Below, piece by piece: positions 32,901-46,400 of a DNA stretch of 64,000 bases (position 1 is its first letter; the number at the start of each line of letters is the position of its first letter). The notes under the pieces were generated by a model. It did not search any database. It was not told the origin of the DNA and saw only the letters and a program-made list of their open reading frames with translations. The stretch spans positions 1,606,055 through 1,670,054 of the forward strand of contig NC_018213.1 of assembly GCF_000219625.1 (NCBI RefSeq), written 5' to 3'. The translations under genes were made by a program, and so were the position numbers. This DNA comes from Zymoseptoria tritici IPO323. Lineage: Eukaryota > Ascomycota > Dothideomycetes > Mycosphaerellales > Mycosphaerellaceae.

Positions 32901-34788
32901 TACGACCTCAGCCACCTCAACCCCCGAAGAGAAGACGCACATGGGCACTTCCTCCATATGCATCAACGTCCCCCAACCCACTGCCTTCCACATATGCCTT
33001 CAAGGGCGAAGCCTCCTGGCACCTTCACATGCAAGCCTCCAACGTCAGGCACCAGAATCCATCAAGAGCCGATGTTTTCCCACTTTGTCGCCGATGGACC
33101 TGCATCCTTCCATGCTACTGCATACTATCCCGCACCGTGCATGCAGAAGTCTCGCATAAGTTCCGCAGGCACTGGAGCCTGAATGTGAGGAAGTTGAAAA
33201 ATGTTGCAGCCAATCACGAGTTTTCGCTCGTTCGTCGTTTCCTTTTTCCCCATCTGGAGTGCTGTTCGTTTCTCATCGAAAGACTTTCCTGCAAGAATGT
33301 GCGTAGCATACCTTACGTACAGACAGACAGATAACACATCCGTCGGAAAAGTGTACCGGTCGGTGATCTGGACGTTGGACTGCATGCAAGACTTCTGGTA
33401 CGGATGGAGGTCGCAAGCTCGAGGCCGGCTGCAAGTCTTGCGAATTCCGTACCTCGCCCGGATCGACGCATCGCTGCGATGGACAAACGCATTGTCCAAC
33501 GACGCTCAACCTCTATGCACCTTGGCCTCCGAGTCGACGTGTCGAGCGGCCTCCAGGTTATCGTCAAATCCGTCGTCGAACAGTTCTCGTCATAATAACA
33601 CACGGAGATGATCGGACCGTTGCACTGTTCGATCCTTACCTTCTGCAGGACCCAGGTCAAGCACCCCTTTCTATCACGGTTTCCGCTTACCCTTCACATA
33701 CCCCACGACAGACGACAAGCAGCTCACATTTTCACACATCCCCAAAATGCCGCGTTCAAAGACTCTAGGCCAGCCACAACCCGCTCCCCGGCACTTTCTA
33801 AGCACACCCCCACTCTGGGACGGAAGGACAAGAATGCGTCCGAACCCCGAACGGACATCGCAGCCCTGCATCCGCGAATGCGATTGCGCCATGCACGTTT
33901 CTAGTGTGCCGGACGTGGGTATCGGACCAGCTCCGACTCCTCTGAGTGACTGGTATGCGGGGTGTTCGGACGATGGTTGTGGTGTAAACGCGAGCCGGTG
34001 TCTGGTATATGGCTCGTTGGCTTCCATCACAGGCAAGAATAACAGTGATCGTCGGCCGCAGAAGGGCCGCAGGACTCGATCTAGTCCTTCTGAAGTGCTT
34101 CTGCCTCGGCATCGCTTCTGGTAGGTATGAGGTACGCTCTCCTTGCTCACAGAGCGTCACAAAGCTACCGAGGCGCGACTTGTACAGTACAGAGTGCGGA
34201 AGCACGGGTCCAACACTTGATCGCGCGGGCTGACGCTCTCGACTCGGGTCGAATTGGATGTGTCCGTTTTCCTCCCCATCTGTCTTCTGATCACGATCTC
34301 GACCTGCTGTCTTCATCTATCACACGTCATGCTGTGCGTTCAAGGAGCATAACGCGTGGATCTCACGAAGCGCGGGTGCCCCGATACACTTCTTGGCTCG
34401 TCCATGCCTGTTCCAGTCCACCGCGGCTCGATCGTTCGCAAGGACAACTCGACTTTGATGAGATACTCGGCTCGTTGAGAGAAGACTATCCGTCAGCATC
34501 AGTGAGTGGCGGAGTCTAGCAGTGCAAGTGTGACGAAGTCAAGACGGAACGATTGAAAGACGGACGCGAGAAGACGCAACGTGGTACAGTGCTTCATTCG
34601 GTCTTTACTGCGCCGCCTGACTTCAGCATTTTGTGCGGCAAGTGATTGCTATTGGCAATCCTCGCAATGTCATTCATCGACCATCTTGGTCCGTCTTCTG
34701 CGCTTTCATATTAGGCCCTCGCTCGGCGTTCATCCCGATCATTCCGCCGCGTCAATATGTGCCGACCCTGCATTCTTTCCTCCTCACT
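29986..34788. other. Long gene-free interval
   Basis: About 4.8 kb between the start of the 467-aa gene and the end of RPA1. Many frames of 60-180 codons exist on both strands, as expected for GC-rich DNA, but none shows a conserved motif, paired splice sites or good start context. It could hold long UTRs, noncoding RNA or a short multi-exon gene that I cannot recognise. Confidence 0.5.
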
Positions 34789-36772
34789 TTAATTCACAAA
34801 CATGCTGTTATCCTGGATCGAGTATTGCTTGATGATGTCCGCCAACTTCTTCGCTTCACGAGCGTAGTCGATGGGGTTGACGTACTGCACTTGATACCGC
34901 ACCCTGCACGCGAACAGTAGTCAGCATAACGCTCCTTCAAAACCAATCGCAACGACACCACAACATACCTCTGCTGATCCTGGAATGTGTCCATCTTCGC
35001 CTTGCACTTGAAGATGAAGCTCTTGCAATTCGCATCGCTGAAGGCCTCACCCACTCTCTTGTCGTCTCCCTCCTCCTTCAATGCCATCAAGTCGTTCGCC
35101 GACATGCCCATCACCTGAACGCCAACCTCGTCGAAGCAGCTTAGCCAGATTTGACCTGTGTGATCACTGACATTGACACTCATGATGTAGCGGTAGTTTG
35201 GCCGGTCCCAGGTCATTTGACACTGTTCACATCGCCACTGACCCTCATCGTGCTCTGTCACTTTCTTGTTGCAAGGCTTTGGATCGGTAGTGCGGCAAGC
35301 AGGGTATGCAAAGCTGTCTTGCTTGACGTAGACGATTGTAGCTTTGATGCTGAACCAGTCGGTGGTTTCTGATTGTCCATCCTTGTCGTCGTAGACTTGC
35401 GCAATGGTCTTGAAGTCAGATGGTCGTCCGCCGCTGGTAGCACCGGCCGCCGCCATACTATTGGCGTGGGAGGCGAAGTTGCCATTGCGGCCCTCTCCGT
35501 CATACCATCCCTTGAGCTTGTACGCTTCGTCGATATCGGGATCGATGTTCATGCTGCCGCTGGAGAGGAGGGAGAGAGAGCGTCCACCAAAGTCCGAGAC
35601 CTTCACTCCCTTGAAAGCAACGACTGACTCTGGCCGAGCATCGAAAGACTCCGCCGTTTTGCCCCAGACCGTCAAACGGACGTTGTAGCCGGAGTTGTCC
35701 ACCAGTGTCAGCTCACGCTTGCTGTATGGCTTGTTGGTGCTCTTCGATACTATCTCATTCACCTCGCCCACCTCTTGCAGGACCCCGATGCAGTCGATTG
35801 TGGTGTCCTTGTCGACATTTTGTAGCGCAGCGATGTCCGTGAAGTTGTAGCGTACTTGCGGCACACCGTCGTGGTCTTCCGCCTTTTCGACTGTTGTGTC
35901 CCGCTCGAATGTGAGTTCGTAGTCGTTGTTAACATTGGAGAATTGCTTCTTCGCGAGCTGGACCTTGCACGGACTGGAGATGTAGTAGACGTTGCCCTCT
36001 GTCAAGAACTCATACCACTGATCGACCGAGTCGTTGAAGCCAGTCGCACGGATTTCGCCAGAGTCATCGAGGAAGTTCACACTGAAGAGCTTGCCCTCGC
36101 CATTCTTGTTGTGCCATGTCTTGATGTCGCCTTTGTGTGTGCATCGCGCCTTGATTGTCCACTTGTGTGTGTAAGGAGAGACTGCCTCAATGGGTGTGAT
36201 GTTGCCGCGCCCGTTGTGCGAGACGGTGGCTTTGGGACGAGCGCTGAGCTCCGAGTTTGACTGCTGTTGCGGCTTGTTTCCATAGAATCCGTTTCCTGCA
36301 ATATTGCCCGGCTGCGGCTTGACATCCTCTTGCTGCTCGGGTTTTGCTCCGTCATATGTAATGGCAACTGGTTGTCCGATCTTCTCTGGCTCGCCGTACT
36401 CTTTCAACACCTCGAGATCGACGACGATGAGAATGTGTTTGTCCTTGACGAAGTTGGCGGTGAATTGTGTTAGGCGGCAGATGCTGCCTCGTTTGAGCGT
36501 GCCGTCATTGATGAGGTTGTTTGACTCTGCAGATGTGTTAGCCTCTCTGATCCATCCCGCTACCATTGCTTGATTCACGTACGAGTTGCCAGCATGCCCT
36601 GAATGAAGTTGATGCTGTCGTTGAAAACAACTCGCCACCGCTCTTGACCGGTGGCCTGGTTGGCGGACATGGGCTTAATTTGAACACACTGGACGATGGG
36701 GTTTTCGTGTGTTTGGCCTTCGGTGACCTCGCGCAGGACGCCGGCACTGAGGACACCCGCTGCATCGGCCAT
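34789..36772 (-). CDS. rfa1: Replication protein A large subunit (RPA70/Rfa1), 620 aa
   Basis: Three exons: 36772-36583, 36526-34969 and 34903-34789, with introns GTACGT...GCAG and GTATGT...GCAG in matching phase. The product is the large subunit of the heterotrimeric single-strand DNA binding protein used in replication, repair and recombination. Order: N-terminal OB fold (about 1-115, MLATQSNNLINDGTLKRG spans the first splice), a flexible linker, DNA-binding OB folds A and B (from AVSPYTHKWTIKARCTHKG and VDKDTTIDCIGVLQEVGEV), and OB fold C with its zinc ribbon (CRTTDPKPCNKK, then CEQCQMTW). The last exon encodes the helix RVRYQVQYVNPIDYAREAKK. Length is normal for the family. It is divergent from the next gene, 882 bp away. 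Confidence 0.95.
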
Positions 36773-37654
36773 GATCGCTGCTTCTCTGTTGTCTGTTGAG
36801 TGTCTGGGATGGAGAGTGAGGTGCTGATCCGTGAAGTCGAAGTTATCGCTGTTGATGGTGGGGCTGTTCAGGCTGCTGTGTCGCGTTCCTGCCGCGTGCA
36901 GATTGATGGATAATTAGAGACGCGTCTGACCGATGATTAGCCGAAGAAACATAAAGCAAACCACTTTCTCTTACGACACACCATTAAGGAGAATGAGGCA
37001 ACGTTGGAAGGTGTTCCTTGCCCGGCAGCGAGAATGTCATTTCGATCTTTCATTACATTCCAAGCACCAGTCCGAAGCAAATGTTGAGCAGACTCCCCGG
37101 CATCGTGAAGAGTTCCGTGAAGACCTCTGGAGGTCGTTCTGCTCCCTATATGGCACATCATGGTGAACTGATCAGTCCTGGGCGAACATAGTCATGCACC
37201 GCGACCAAGCCTCTTGGCTCTTGCAACCAAAACTGTCAATAAACGACGTCCCAAAAGTCAACGATTGGACGACTTTTACAATTTCCATAAACCAGGAATG
37301 ATCCCTGTCGCCATGACTTCACCTCGATCCCGACTTGCCCGATTCCTTCGGTAGCTGTCCAAGTTTCGACATCTTCAAGAATTGGAGCTTTCACTCGTGA
37401 TTCGAGCCGCGAACCAACGATATATTGTGGAACTCAAGGTCAACATGTTTCAGCCTCGAATCGTGTGGACGCGGCCTGACGTTGTTCGACCTGGCTGCCT
37501 GGTTCAAGATGTGGCGGAGGTCAATATATCCTGTAGGATTGACCACTTGAACGTGGCAGTAGACGTCTCCTGCGATTTCTGCCCTTGACTTCTACATTTC
37601 ATATTGCAAAATTCCCATCTTCGAAGTACGGTCTTGATCGAACAGCAACACACA
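36773..37654. other. Shared upstream region of rfa1 and the LEA-like gene
   Basis: 882 bp between two divergent starts. No coding is supported. ACGCGTCT at 36931-36938 (AGACGCGT on the minus strand) contains an MluI-like ACGCGT core, the kind of site bound by MBF/SBF at S-phase genes. A role for rfa1 is inference. Confidence 0.4.
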
Positions 37655-39859
37655 ATGTCAGCCCTGGACGACCTCAAAGCCCAACAGGCCAATCTTCAAG
37701 GTACGTCCGGTGCGTATTGCTATCTCTAGCGAGTCCTGCCCATTGCTTCCGCCGGTGTTGCTGCATTGGGATACTCGTACTGGTCGAGTATGTGCTCCAT
37801 CTGCCATTGAAGTGGATACGTACACGCACGCAGTCAGCACCGAGCTCCGATCCACTCTGCATTTGCCCTGCGTGGTGCATCCTATACACCCGTATGAACG
37901 TCATGTGTCACCGCAACACCTCGAAGAACACCACTTTGTACACCGTTCATCGCTGGGATTCTTCAACACCCACTTTGCTGACTTTGGACTCTGTGCCCTA
38001 ACAGACTCGATGCAAAAGATCAGCATGGTCGACAACGAAGTTTCCAAGAAAGCCACTCCGGCCGCGGCGAAGAAGCCGGTCGGAGGAACACCCGTCAAGA
38101 GACCCTCTGCGCCTGCGAAATCGTCGGCTCCCGCGAAGAAGCCAGTCTTAGGAACACAATCGGCGGCGAGCACACCAGCAAAGACGCCCGGCAAGACCCC
38201 TTTGAAGGCGCCTGCAGGTGGTCCAACTCCAGCGAAGACGCCCGTAAAGACTCCAGCGAAACAACCGGTCAAAACTCCAGCACCGTCCAAGGAGAGTCCG
38301 GCTGCATCGAAGAAGCCAGCTAGCTCTGCTGCACCTGCAAAGAAGGTAGGAGAGGTCACCTCGGTCCCGGAACGAAGGAAGCCAATCCCGCCGGAAGTAC
38401 GAGAACAGAAGAAGAAGCCAGCCGTAGCACCGCAGCAAGCAGCCGGCGGAGCGACAGATAAGGCCAATCAGGCCGTTGGGCGGGGATTGAAGACGGCGAA
38501 TAAAGGCGTCGATGGGGCGGCAAGTGGTGCGAACAAGACTGTCGGCGGCGTGACCGGTAAGTGCTTCCTCGCTCGACTTCTGTGCTCTTCAGGACTGACA
38601 CTTCTTTCCAATTCTAGGCACCATCGACAAGACGACCGGCAATAAGTCTGCGCCAGTGACATCTCACGTCAATAAAGTCACCACCGGCGCGACCAAGACT
38701 GGCAGTGACGCCGCGAAGGGCGTCAGTAATACCGCCACCGGCGCAGCAAGGAACGTTTCCAACACAGCGACGGGTGCCGTTGGAGATTTGACGAACACCG
38801 GTAAAGAGACTGCAGGAGCAATCGGCAGAGGCGACATCAAGGGCGTTGGAAAAGGTCTTGCGAAGGGCACGGGCAAGACCGTCAGCGGTGTTGGCCGAGG
38901 CGTAAGTCTGACATTGAGGTCCTCTTGGGCAGTATCGTGGAGCCATCCATGCTAACGGCCGTTGCAGGCTGGTGCGACAGTTGGTGGAGTTGGCAAAGGT
39001 CTCGACTCTACTGTGTGAGTTTGCCAGCGTCTCAAGTCAGAAATCTGTTCATTCTTACACTAATGATGCGACCAGCTCCGGGCTAGGCAAGAACGTGGGC
39101 GACACAGTCGGGGGACCAGTCGGCAAGACTGTCGGCAACGCAACGGGTGGGTCGCTCCAGAAGCCAAGGCTTTGTGAGATACATGACTGAGAAGTTACAG
39201 ACAACCTCGGCAAGACCGTCTCGGGAACGACCTCCGGCTTAGGCAAGACCATCGGTGATACCACTGGAGCCATCGGCCGAGGAGACATCAGCGGAGTAGC
39301 GTCTGGAGCTACGGGTGGAGTTGGTTCGACCGTAGGAGGAGCTGGGAAGGGAGCTGGAGATACGGTGGAAGGAGTGGGCAAGAGTGTAAGGAAGCTCGTT
39401 GACTTCGAGAAGGCGGTCGTGCTGACTACATGTTGCGAAGGTCGGAGGGTACATCCCTGGACGAGCTGGCGGTGCAGTGGAAGGTCGGTCGATGTCCCGC
39501 GCCGTAACTACCTGAACATAACTGACAGCCCGCAGGCTTGACCAAAGGCGTAGGCGACACAGTCACAGGAGTGACAGGCGGCGTAGGCGAAGGTGTCGGC
39601 AAAATAGGGAAGGGGGACGTGATCGGCGGTATGTCCAGTGCATGAATAAATTCCTGTCCTTGGTAGCCAGTCTAACATATGTTCAGGTCTCAGCTCCACG
39701 GTCGGTGGAGTAGGAAAGGGCGTAGGTGGGCTCGCTTCCGGTGTGTGGGGAGGTATCAGTGGTAAGAATCGCCAGAAGAAGGCTGAAGAGCCGGCCCCTA
39801 TGGAGGAGGAGGGAGAGGAGAAGCAGGAGAAGAGTGAGGAGAAGGGTGGATTCTTCTGA
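37655..39859 (+). CDS. LEA-like repetitive protein, 497 aa, nine exons
   Basis: Exons 37655-37700, 38005-38556, 38618-38901, 38968-39014, 39076-39146, 39201-39385, 39441-39483, 39536-39628 and 39687-39859 join in phase with GT-AG introns. The N-terminal third is Lys/Pro/Ala-rich with repeated PAKTPxK units (about residues 25-120). Residues about 165-470 are Gly/Thr/Lys-rich repeats of the type GKTVGNATG, GxGKGxG and GRGDIxGVG. The end is acidic (PMEEEGEEKQEKSEEKGGFF). There is no signal peptide or membrane segment. Such repeats are often annotated as LEA- or apolipophorin-like and linked to stress tolerance. That role is inferred. The first intron (304 nt) is long, so an alternative start at the Met near 38010 is possible. 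Exon 7 has a weak donor (GTCGGT). Confidence 0.75.
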
Positions 39860-40105
39860 GATCGCAGAGGTTGAGGGTGTTATTCGAAGGGAGAACCGAC
39901 GTGTCCAGCAAACATGTCCTCCCGAGGAAAGAATTTCTTCGAGAACGAATATGAAGTCGCGTTTTGCCGGTCATGAGCTGCGTGTATTGATCGTTATTCG
40001 CTATTTCTCTTCCGTTGAATGTCCAGCTCCTGTGAGCGATGCTGCTGCCGCTTCGAGTAAAAAGTCGATGCTTCAACAAACACATATACTTCCTCACCGT
40101 CCAAC

Positions 40106-42715
40106 CTACATCATAGCCGGTCCACCTTCCATCACAGGCCCTATCGAACCCGCGCTATTGCCCCAAAGGATAGTGTTCAACACCGAATACGGTGAGAACT
40201 CTTCATACGGCAGTCCGTCCGAGCTGGCGGGAGTAAAGATCTGTCCGTGATCGAGCTTCAGCATCGGTCCATCGCTGTCTGCTGGAGTATCGACGTTCCC
40301 GGTGAAGCTCGCTTCGCTGCGGGCCCCCTCGATGTTCAGCTTTCGTAACGCGGCGATGCCGCGCTCTACGGGCGCGGAGACTTCCGTTGGATCGACGGTC
40401 GAAGTAACCTCGGACATGAGGGTAATGAACCTGCCGACCAGTCTGCGCGCGCGTTCACTCCGGGTGTGCTCGCCGAGGATACCGAGGAGCAGAGCGGAGC
40501 TTAGCGCACGGTGAACGGCGGCCCAAGACTGGCGTGCGAAGAAGGTAATGTTGTTGAGGCCAAGAAATGCTTCAACTGTGTTGGCCAAATACTCGACACA
40601 TACCGATCTGAAGGTGTTGACGATCTCGCTGGATGTGGTGGACGGACTGATTGCAGGACGGCAGAGTTCGGAGGTGGCGTAGGAGGTATGCAGATAGAGA
40701 GCCCAGTGCTCGAGCGTGTCCTTTGATGTCGCGCACTTTCGAGAGTCGCGGAGATGTTCGGACGCATCCCGCATGACGGCGGCGATGGAATCGCGGTGCT
40801 GGCGGATGCTGGCGATGTGTTCACGAGGAGTAGTGGCCCTGGCGCGGTCGCGAATGATATCAAGGCCGATCTTGCACATGCGATACATGCATTGATGGTA
40901 GGAGGAGACTAGTGGTGAGGCACAGAAGTCAGCATAAATCCATTCGGAACATTCAGAGCAAGGGACCAGCTTCGGCTCGCTTTCCGTTTGCTTGACGAGT
41001 GTTGGCTTACCTCCACCAAAGTGGTTCGGCATTGGCATCGTGTGCACGTCCAAGGCAGCATTGCGGTCGTAAGTGATGGATAGCAGAGAATCTGCCCATA
41101 TGATAGACCACCATACTTTGCTCCGAGGGAAGACGTGTTCGGGTGGAACGTGCGGCGGACATGCTTGATGTAGTCCAAGGCCTTGAGCGAGTCGAATGGT
41201 AAGACCGAGTAGACTCCATGCTGTGCCGGCATTCTGTAAATGTCAGCAATAGATATTGATCCCCTGCAGAATGATTATCATACCATGTTGTTCGTCATGA
41301 CGTTACCTATCAATATGTCAGTCGTTGAGCTCTTCAAATGGTCGGCACCTTGATCGACATACCAATGATGACCAGCGCCTGAATACTTTCAATATGGGGC
41401 TGCGACAAGAAATTTGTGAACCGTAAACATTCGAATCCACAGCACACTGCACAAGTCAGTAAGATTCCATCAATGCCGCCACGGACGATAAGCGAGGACT
41501 CACCGTAAACCTGCGAGGTCAATTCTCTCTCTTTCCTCGTCAACGCACTGCACTGAGCCCCACTCGCCAGCACTGCGAACAACATCCCCAACCAGTAAAA
41601 GCTCTTTCCATAAATTGACTGCTCCGTCACTCCATCCTCTGGACTGGGCTGACTCGATCGATTGGCCAAGAACACCGCAAGATCGGCCTCTAATGCTTCC
41701 AAGTCTGCGATCCCCGGATAGATGATATAGCCAATGTCGCGGTAGCTGGCGAACAGACTGAGTAGTTGTTGATCGCCTGGTAATGCTTTGGCAAGTTCTC
41801 GGGCACGTTGCAGGGAGCCGTGCGGTAGACCCCAGAGATCCACGAACGGGTATGTGGCCGACTCGTTGTCAAGCCCGAACAGGGGCAGTACGGACTTGCC
41901 GAGGAACTCTTGGAGTTGACTTTGCTCTGCACCGCTGGGAGGCTGACCCTGGCTGATGGCATAGAGCATTGCTGGGACGGATCCTCCGCCAAGATGGACG
42001 ATTTCGCCCTGCATATTTGTTAGTAAATCGACTCTCTGCATGCTTCCCTACAAGTACGTACCGATTCATTCTTGGTATGCAACCCGTGCAAATCAGTGTG
42101 AGTTTGCATCCTAGCACCCTCGCTACTCCCGTCACTATCGTGAGTTCCATTGTTGTTCTCATGAGAGTTTCTGCGAATCTCACGCCTCAAATCTGCAATG
42201 GAATTTTCCAGTCCGTTCAGCTTCCGACATAGTAAGTCGAACTCAGACCGAGCTAACGTCACGTATCCTGGATTGTTGTTCTGCGACATTGCCATTCCTC
42301 CATCCTGATGGTCCGCTCGCATGGCAGGGCCCTGGGCATGGAGGTCGACATTTTGTCTTTTGTTTGGAGGATGATATGAGCACAGTTCCGGATGGTCACG
42401 TTCCTTGCAGGTAGTGCAGGGCCGTGAGAGATCGCATCTGTCATTGTGGTTAGCCGAATGCAAGCGTAGACGTCTTGACACGAACGGACGACTCACTTCA
42501 CCTTCCTTTGCCGACATGGATAGCAAGCCTGCGCAACGACACCAGTCAGCGCGAACAAAACCCTAACGGAAAGAATAACTGCGACATACCTTATGCTCTC
42601 TCGCCTTCCTCTTCTTCCTCAAGAAATCATCCACCTCGGCCTGCGGCGGCGCCGGCACCACATTCTCTCCATAGGGCGGCGTCGTCGCGCTCATTGCCGC
42701 GAGTTGAGGATCCAT
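40106..42715 (-). CDS. Zn2Cys6 fungal-type transcription factor, about 757 aa (723 if an optional intron is removed)
   Basis: Exons 42715-42590, 42528-42497, 42437-42062, 42008-41504, 41446-41363, 41306-41284 and 41233-40106. A basic start (DDFLRKKRKAREHK) leads into the binuclear cluster at residues 44-75, ACYPCRQRKVKCDLSRPC and CKERDHPELC, split by introns inside the cluster as is common. A short heptad-like segment (LLCRKLNGLENSIADLRREI) suggests dimerisation. The middle part (VWWSIIWADSLLSITYDR, preceded by AWSLLGLTIRLAQGLGLHQA) is the fungal_trans regulatory domain. Target genes are unknown. A GTAAGC...CACTAG pair at 41010-40909 (102 nt, in frame) may be a further intron. The enclosed residues look less like the family than the flanks do. 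Confidence 0.85.
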
Positions 42716-43461
42716 ACTGGGTCAAATTTCGAATCGTTCGGAGGTCGTTCGTATCACAAATCGGTATCCACGGTTGTGGTCCGAAGTCCAGGTCGTCTCG
42801 CAGCTGAAGTCTTCGCGGACTCAGGTTCCTCTGCACGACCGGCAATCTGAGACAGCTCGTCCTCGCTTGAAGGTCGGGATATTGTGCGTGGCGCCACAGT
42901 TTCCGCACGCGCGGTGTGGAGAGCGCAGGATTTCCCGAGAACCAGGTGCCCTCCCTCGGTGCTTGTCTTTTCAAGCCGAATGGATAAAGAAGTGAATGGA
43001 TATCCAAAGAAGCCGGAACCAGGACGCAGCAGCGCAGCAACTAAGCGCGATAACTATTGCAGCACTCTTCGATGCTTTTCAGGTTCGTCGACTGAATAAA
43101 TCTGTGCAGGGTATCGCGATGGCGAATTGCGAGTCTTGGAAGCGATGTACTAAGCGTGAGGTGCAAGCGTGAGGTGGGAGAACTCCGGCGTTGTGGCGGG
43201 CATGTCGATCCCTTCGACCCGGTTGAGAAGCTTAAATGTGTATTCTGTACGCGACGGGATATGTCGAGCCTGAGGAGTTTTGTACGTGGAGGATTGAAGG
43301 AATGTATTGTGCTGATGAGATGACAACGCAGGACTACACTTAAAGAGCATGGGAAGATGCCTACTAGTAGACGTCGATTGTACACATGAGCATTATATCA
43401 TGTCACATCCTTCTATGAACATATCTGTACAGCCTCCACCTGGTCGATATTATCGCACACC
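42716..43461. other. Intergenic, no supported gene
   Basis: 746 bp between the start of the transcription factor and the end of frq. Short frames only. It should contain the factor's promoter and the frq 3' UTR. Confidence 0.5.
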
Positions 43462-46400
43462 TCACGAGTCATCGAGCATATCATTACCGCCATCGCTATC
43501 CACATCCTCCTCTCCCTTGAGCGCAGTAATACTGTCCGACGTCGTCGCCCTTTTCATCGCGCTACCGACGCCTGCGCCACCCCTGCCCAGTCGCGCCTCC
43601 CGAATTCCCTTCCGGAACTCTTCACTCAGACCTTTCAACAACTCAGGGTGCACCGGAGAATTGAATCCACTGCCACCACCTGCCGTAGCGGCAGAGCTGC
43701 CAGCTGGGATCTCCTCGGCCAACCGTTCTGCCATGTTCGCGTCGTACTCTCTCTCCTGCTCCCGCACGGCTTGAGGATCCATCTCTCGAGCCGCAGCGAG
43801 GAGGTCGAGTGAGCCCTCGGATTCATCTTCCGACAGCGATTCTACATCGCCTTCTTCCGAGGTGGAGTCGTACTGCAAGCCTACTGGCTGTGGCGCGGCG
43901 GAGGGAGTGGATCGGTGGTCAAGCATTGGGTTTGGGGAGCGATTCTCCTCGTCGGATGAATACTCGGACTGGTCGTCGCCGAATGAAGAAGAGTTGTACG
44001 GCATGAATGAAAGGGCGGGAGGTAGAGAGGCAGGCGCGAGAGGCCGATATGCCGTGCGCAGAATCTGGCGAGCGACTTTCGGTTGCGAGCGCCTGCTGGT
44101 CTTCCGCGATGGTGAGGAGCGCAGGATGCGGGCGAGTTTCGCGGGAAGGTCGCTGGTGGGTCGCACAGCTTGAACGGCTGTAGGCGGTGCTGATGGTTCA
44201 AACCGCGCGTGCCGAGACTGCACGTCGATGGTGAAGTTGTCTGCAGGCCATACGCCGCCAATACCTGTGACCTCTAGCTCCAGCGGTTCCTTCCGTGTCC
44301 AGTCCTGAGAGTCGTCCATGGGTGAGGTCGGTGGGAAGAATAGCTCCATACTTGACGGTATGGGATTGTCGTCCAGATCCATAGCTTCTGGGAGTTCCGT
44401 GGCGTCTGCCAAGGGACCCCTTCTTTCCTCCACTGTCCCTCCCAAAGGTCTTGCTTTGCCCAGAGGAATCGAGCTGGCGGGAACATACGGCGGAGCATTC
44501 GCGTTGTACGCCACCTTGCGATCACCGCTGAGATCTGTGCAGAACCTAGCGTTGTTGTAGAATATGATGGGACCATCCTCACGCTTCTGCTTCTTCTTCG
44601 TGACGATAGTGCGCATGCCAGATGATGTCAAGGCGGAGGACTCTCCTCCCACGGGCGCACGAGCATAGGAGGACAAGTCTTCTTCTTCTTCCTCTGAGGA
44701 AGAGCCATACGATTCGTCGGAGTTGCTGCGGTGGAAGAAGAGAGGCGTGTACATCATCTTCTTTTCCGGCGGACGGGCAGAGGCTCCACCCGCAGGCGCC
44801 CTCGAGTCTTCCGATCGGAAGGATTCCAGATGTGTCAACTTCGGCCGTTTGCGTGGACTTTGACCGTCAGTAGTGTCGGTATTGAATGGACTGTTGTTCG
44901 ATGCGCCACCACTGCTGCTCGTGCGGGTGACGGTTCGTCCACCCTTCCATCGTACCTTACGGCCATCGGCAGACACCTCGAATCGAGAACTGTACTCCGC
45001 CACAGCCTTGCGGACGAACTCGCTGGTAACGTTGATGGTGTGGAGTTGAGCCATGTTAATGAGCAAATTCAAGTAAACCCACCCGTGGCCTTCTTCCGGC
45101 GACTTGGACGACATCGGGTCGTATGGCGAGAAGCCCAAGTGGCGCATGTACTGAAGATTTTCGACAGGAACCTGAGCACGGTGGGGGTCAAGATCCAGAG
45201 GTCGTGTCGGTCGCTGATCTTCTCGAAGTGCTGAAGTGCCGGCTTCCTTGACTACATCGGAGTGACTGTTTGGCGAAGCTTCATGAGAAGCTTTGCTGTG
45301 AGGAGGGTCGGCGGGATCCTCAACCTCTCCGACCATAATGTTGGCTTCGCGGTGACCTTCAGCTCGTGCAGCAGCACGACCATGTGCTTCGGTGTCGGTC
45401 TTGTCGGCTCTGGCGGCCAAATTTGATACCTCTTGTTGTTGCTGAGGATGTTGGTGACCGCCAAGCGCGGCTCCCTTGCCTGCGAAAATCTGTTCCAAGC
45501 GACGCACGACAATCTTCTTCTTCATGCGTTCAGTCATGTTCACAGGACTGGACTGAGGCAAGAGGCCTTCCGGGATGTGGTGGAGGAAGCTGTGAATGTT
45601 CTCACGTTTCGACGCCGCGTTCTGACCAACCGCATAGGACTTCATGGGACGGCTTTCGTTGCCTAGACTCGATGAACCTTGACCTGATGCCGACATTGAC
45701 GCATAAGCCGAGTCGGTCTGCTGGAGAGATGTCATCGAGGATGCCGTCTTGTCCTTCGGCAACATTGGCATAAGTCCGTTGTACCCATTCGATGGGAAAG
45801 CGTTATTAACCAAACCTTCCGCGAACTTGCGGAGAGTTTCTTCCAGTTCGCGTTTCTTCTCGGTGGGCAGGCCATGTATCCTGACTTCAAACAACCTCTC
45901 ATCTTTCAGGTGGGAGTCATGCATCTTCTCATACTTCTTCAACCTTCTCTTCAACTTCTTGTTCTCAATCGTCAGATCATCGATCACGCCGCGATACTCT
46001 TCTGTGCTGCTTCCATCGGTACCGATCCTCAACAGATCAGCATGCATTGGCAGTGCACTCGCGACACCAGTGTAATTGGCATTATTTCGCTGCGCTTCCG
46101 GTGGAGTCTCGGATGAGGAGGAGTTCCGCATGAAGAAAGGCGGATCGCCGTCGGCGAAAGTGGCGCTGGCATCGCGGAGCTCGTTGTTGGACTGGTCGAA
46201 CCATTTGTCGGCATTGCTACTTTCGCCTGAGCTTCCTTTACCCGTCTTGAGGCCCGTGGGAGAGGATTTCGAGCTCGGATCGTTGCTGTCTGGCGAGGAA
46301 GAGTCGCTATTGTGCTGTTGCTGTTGCTCCTGCTGTTGCTGAGCGGCTTGGCGCTTTTGTGAATGTAAGAGCGACACGGAGCGGTGGGCGGGAGGCCGAC

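Noticed and set aside
32631..33182. 183-codon plus-strand frame
   Set aside because: No motif, competing frames of similar length on the other strand, and no splice-site support.
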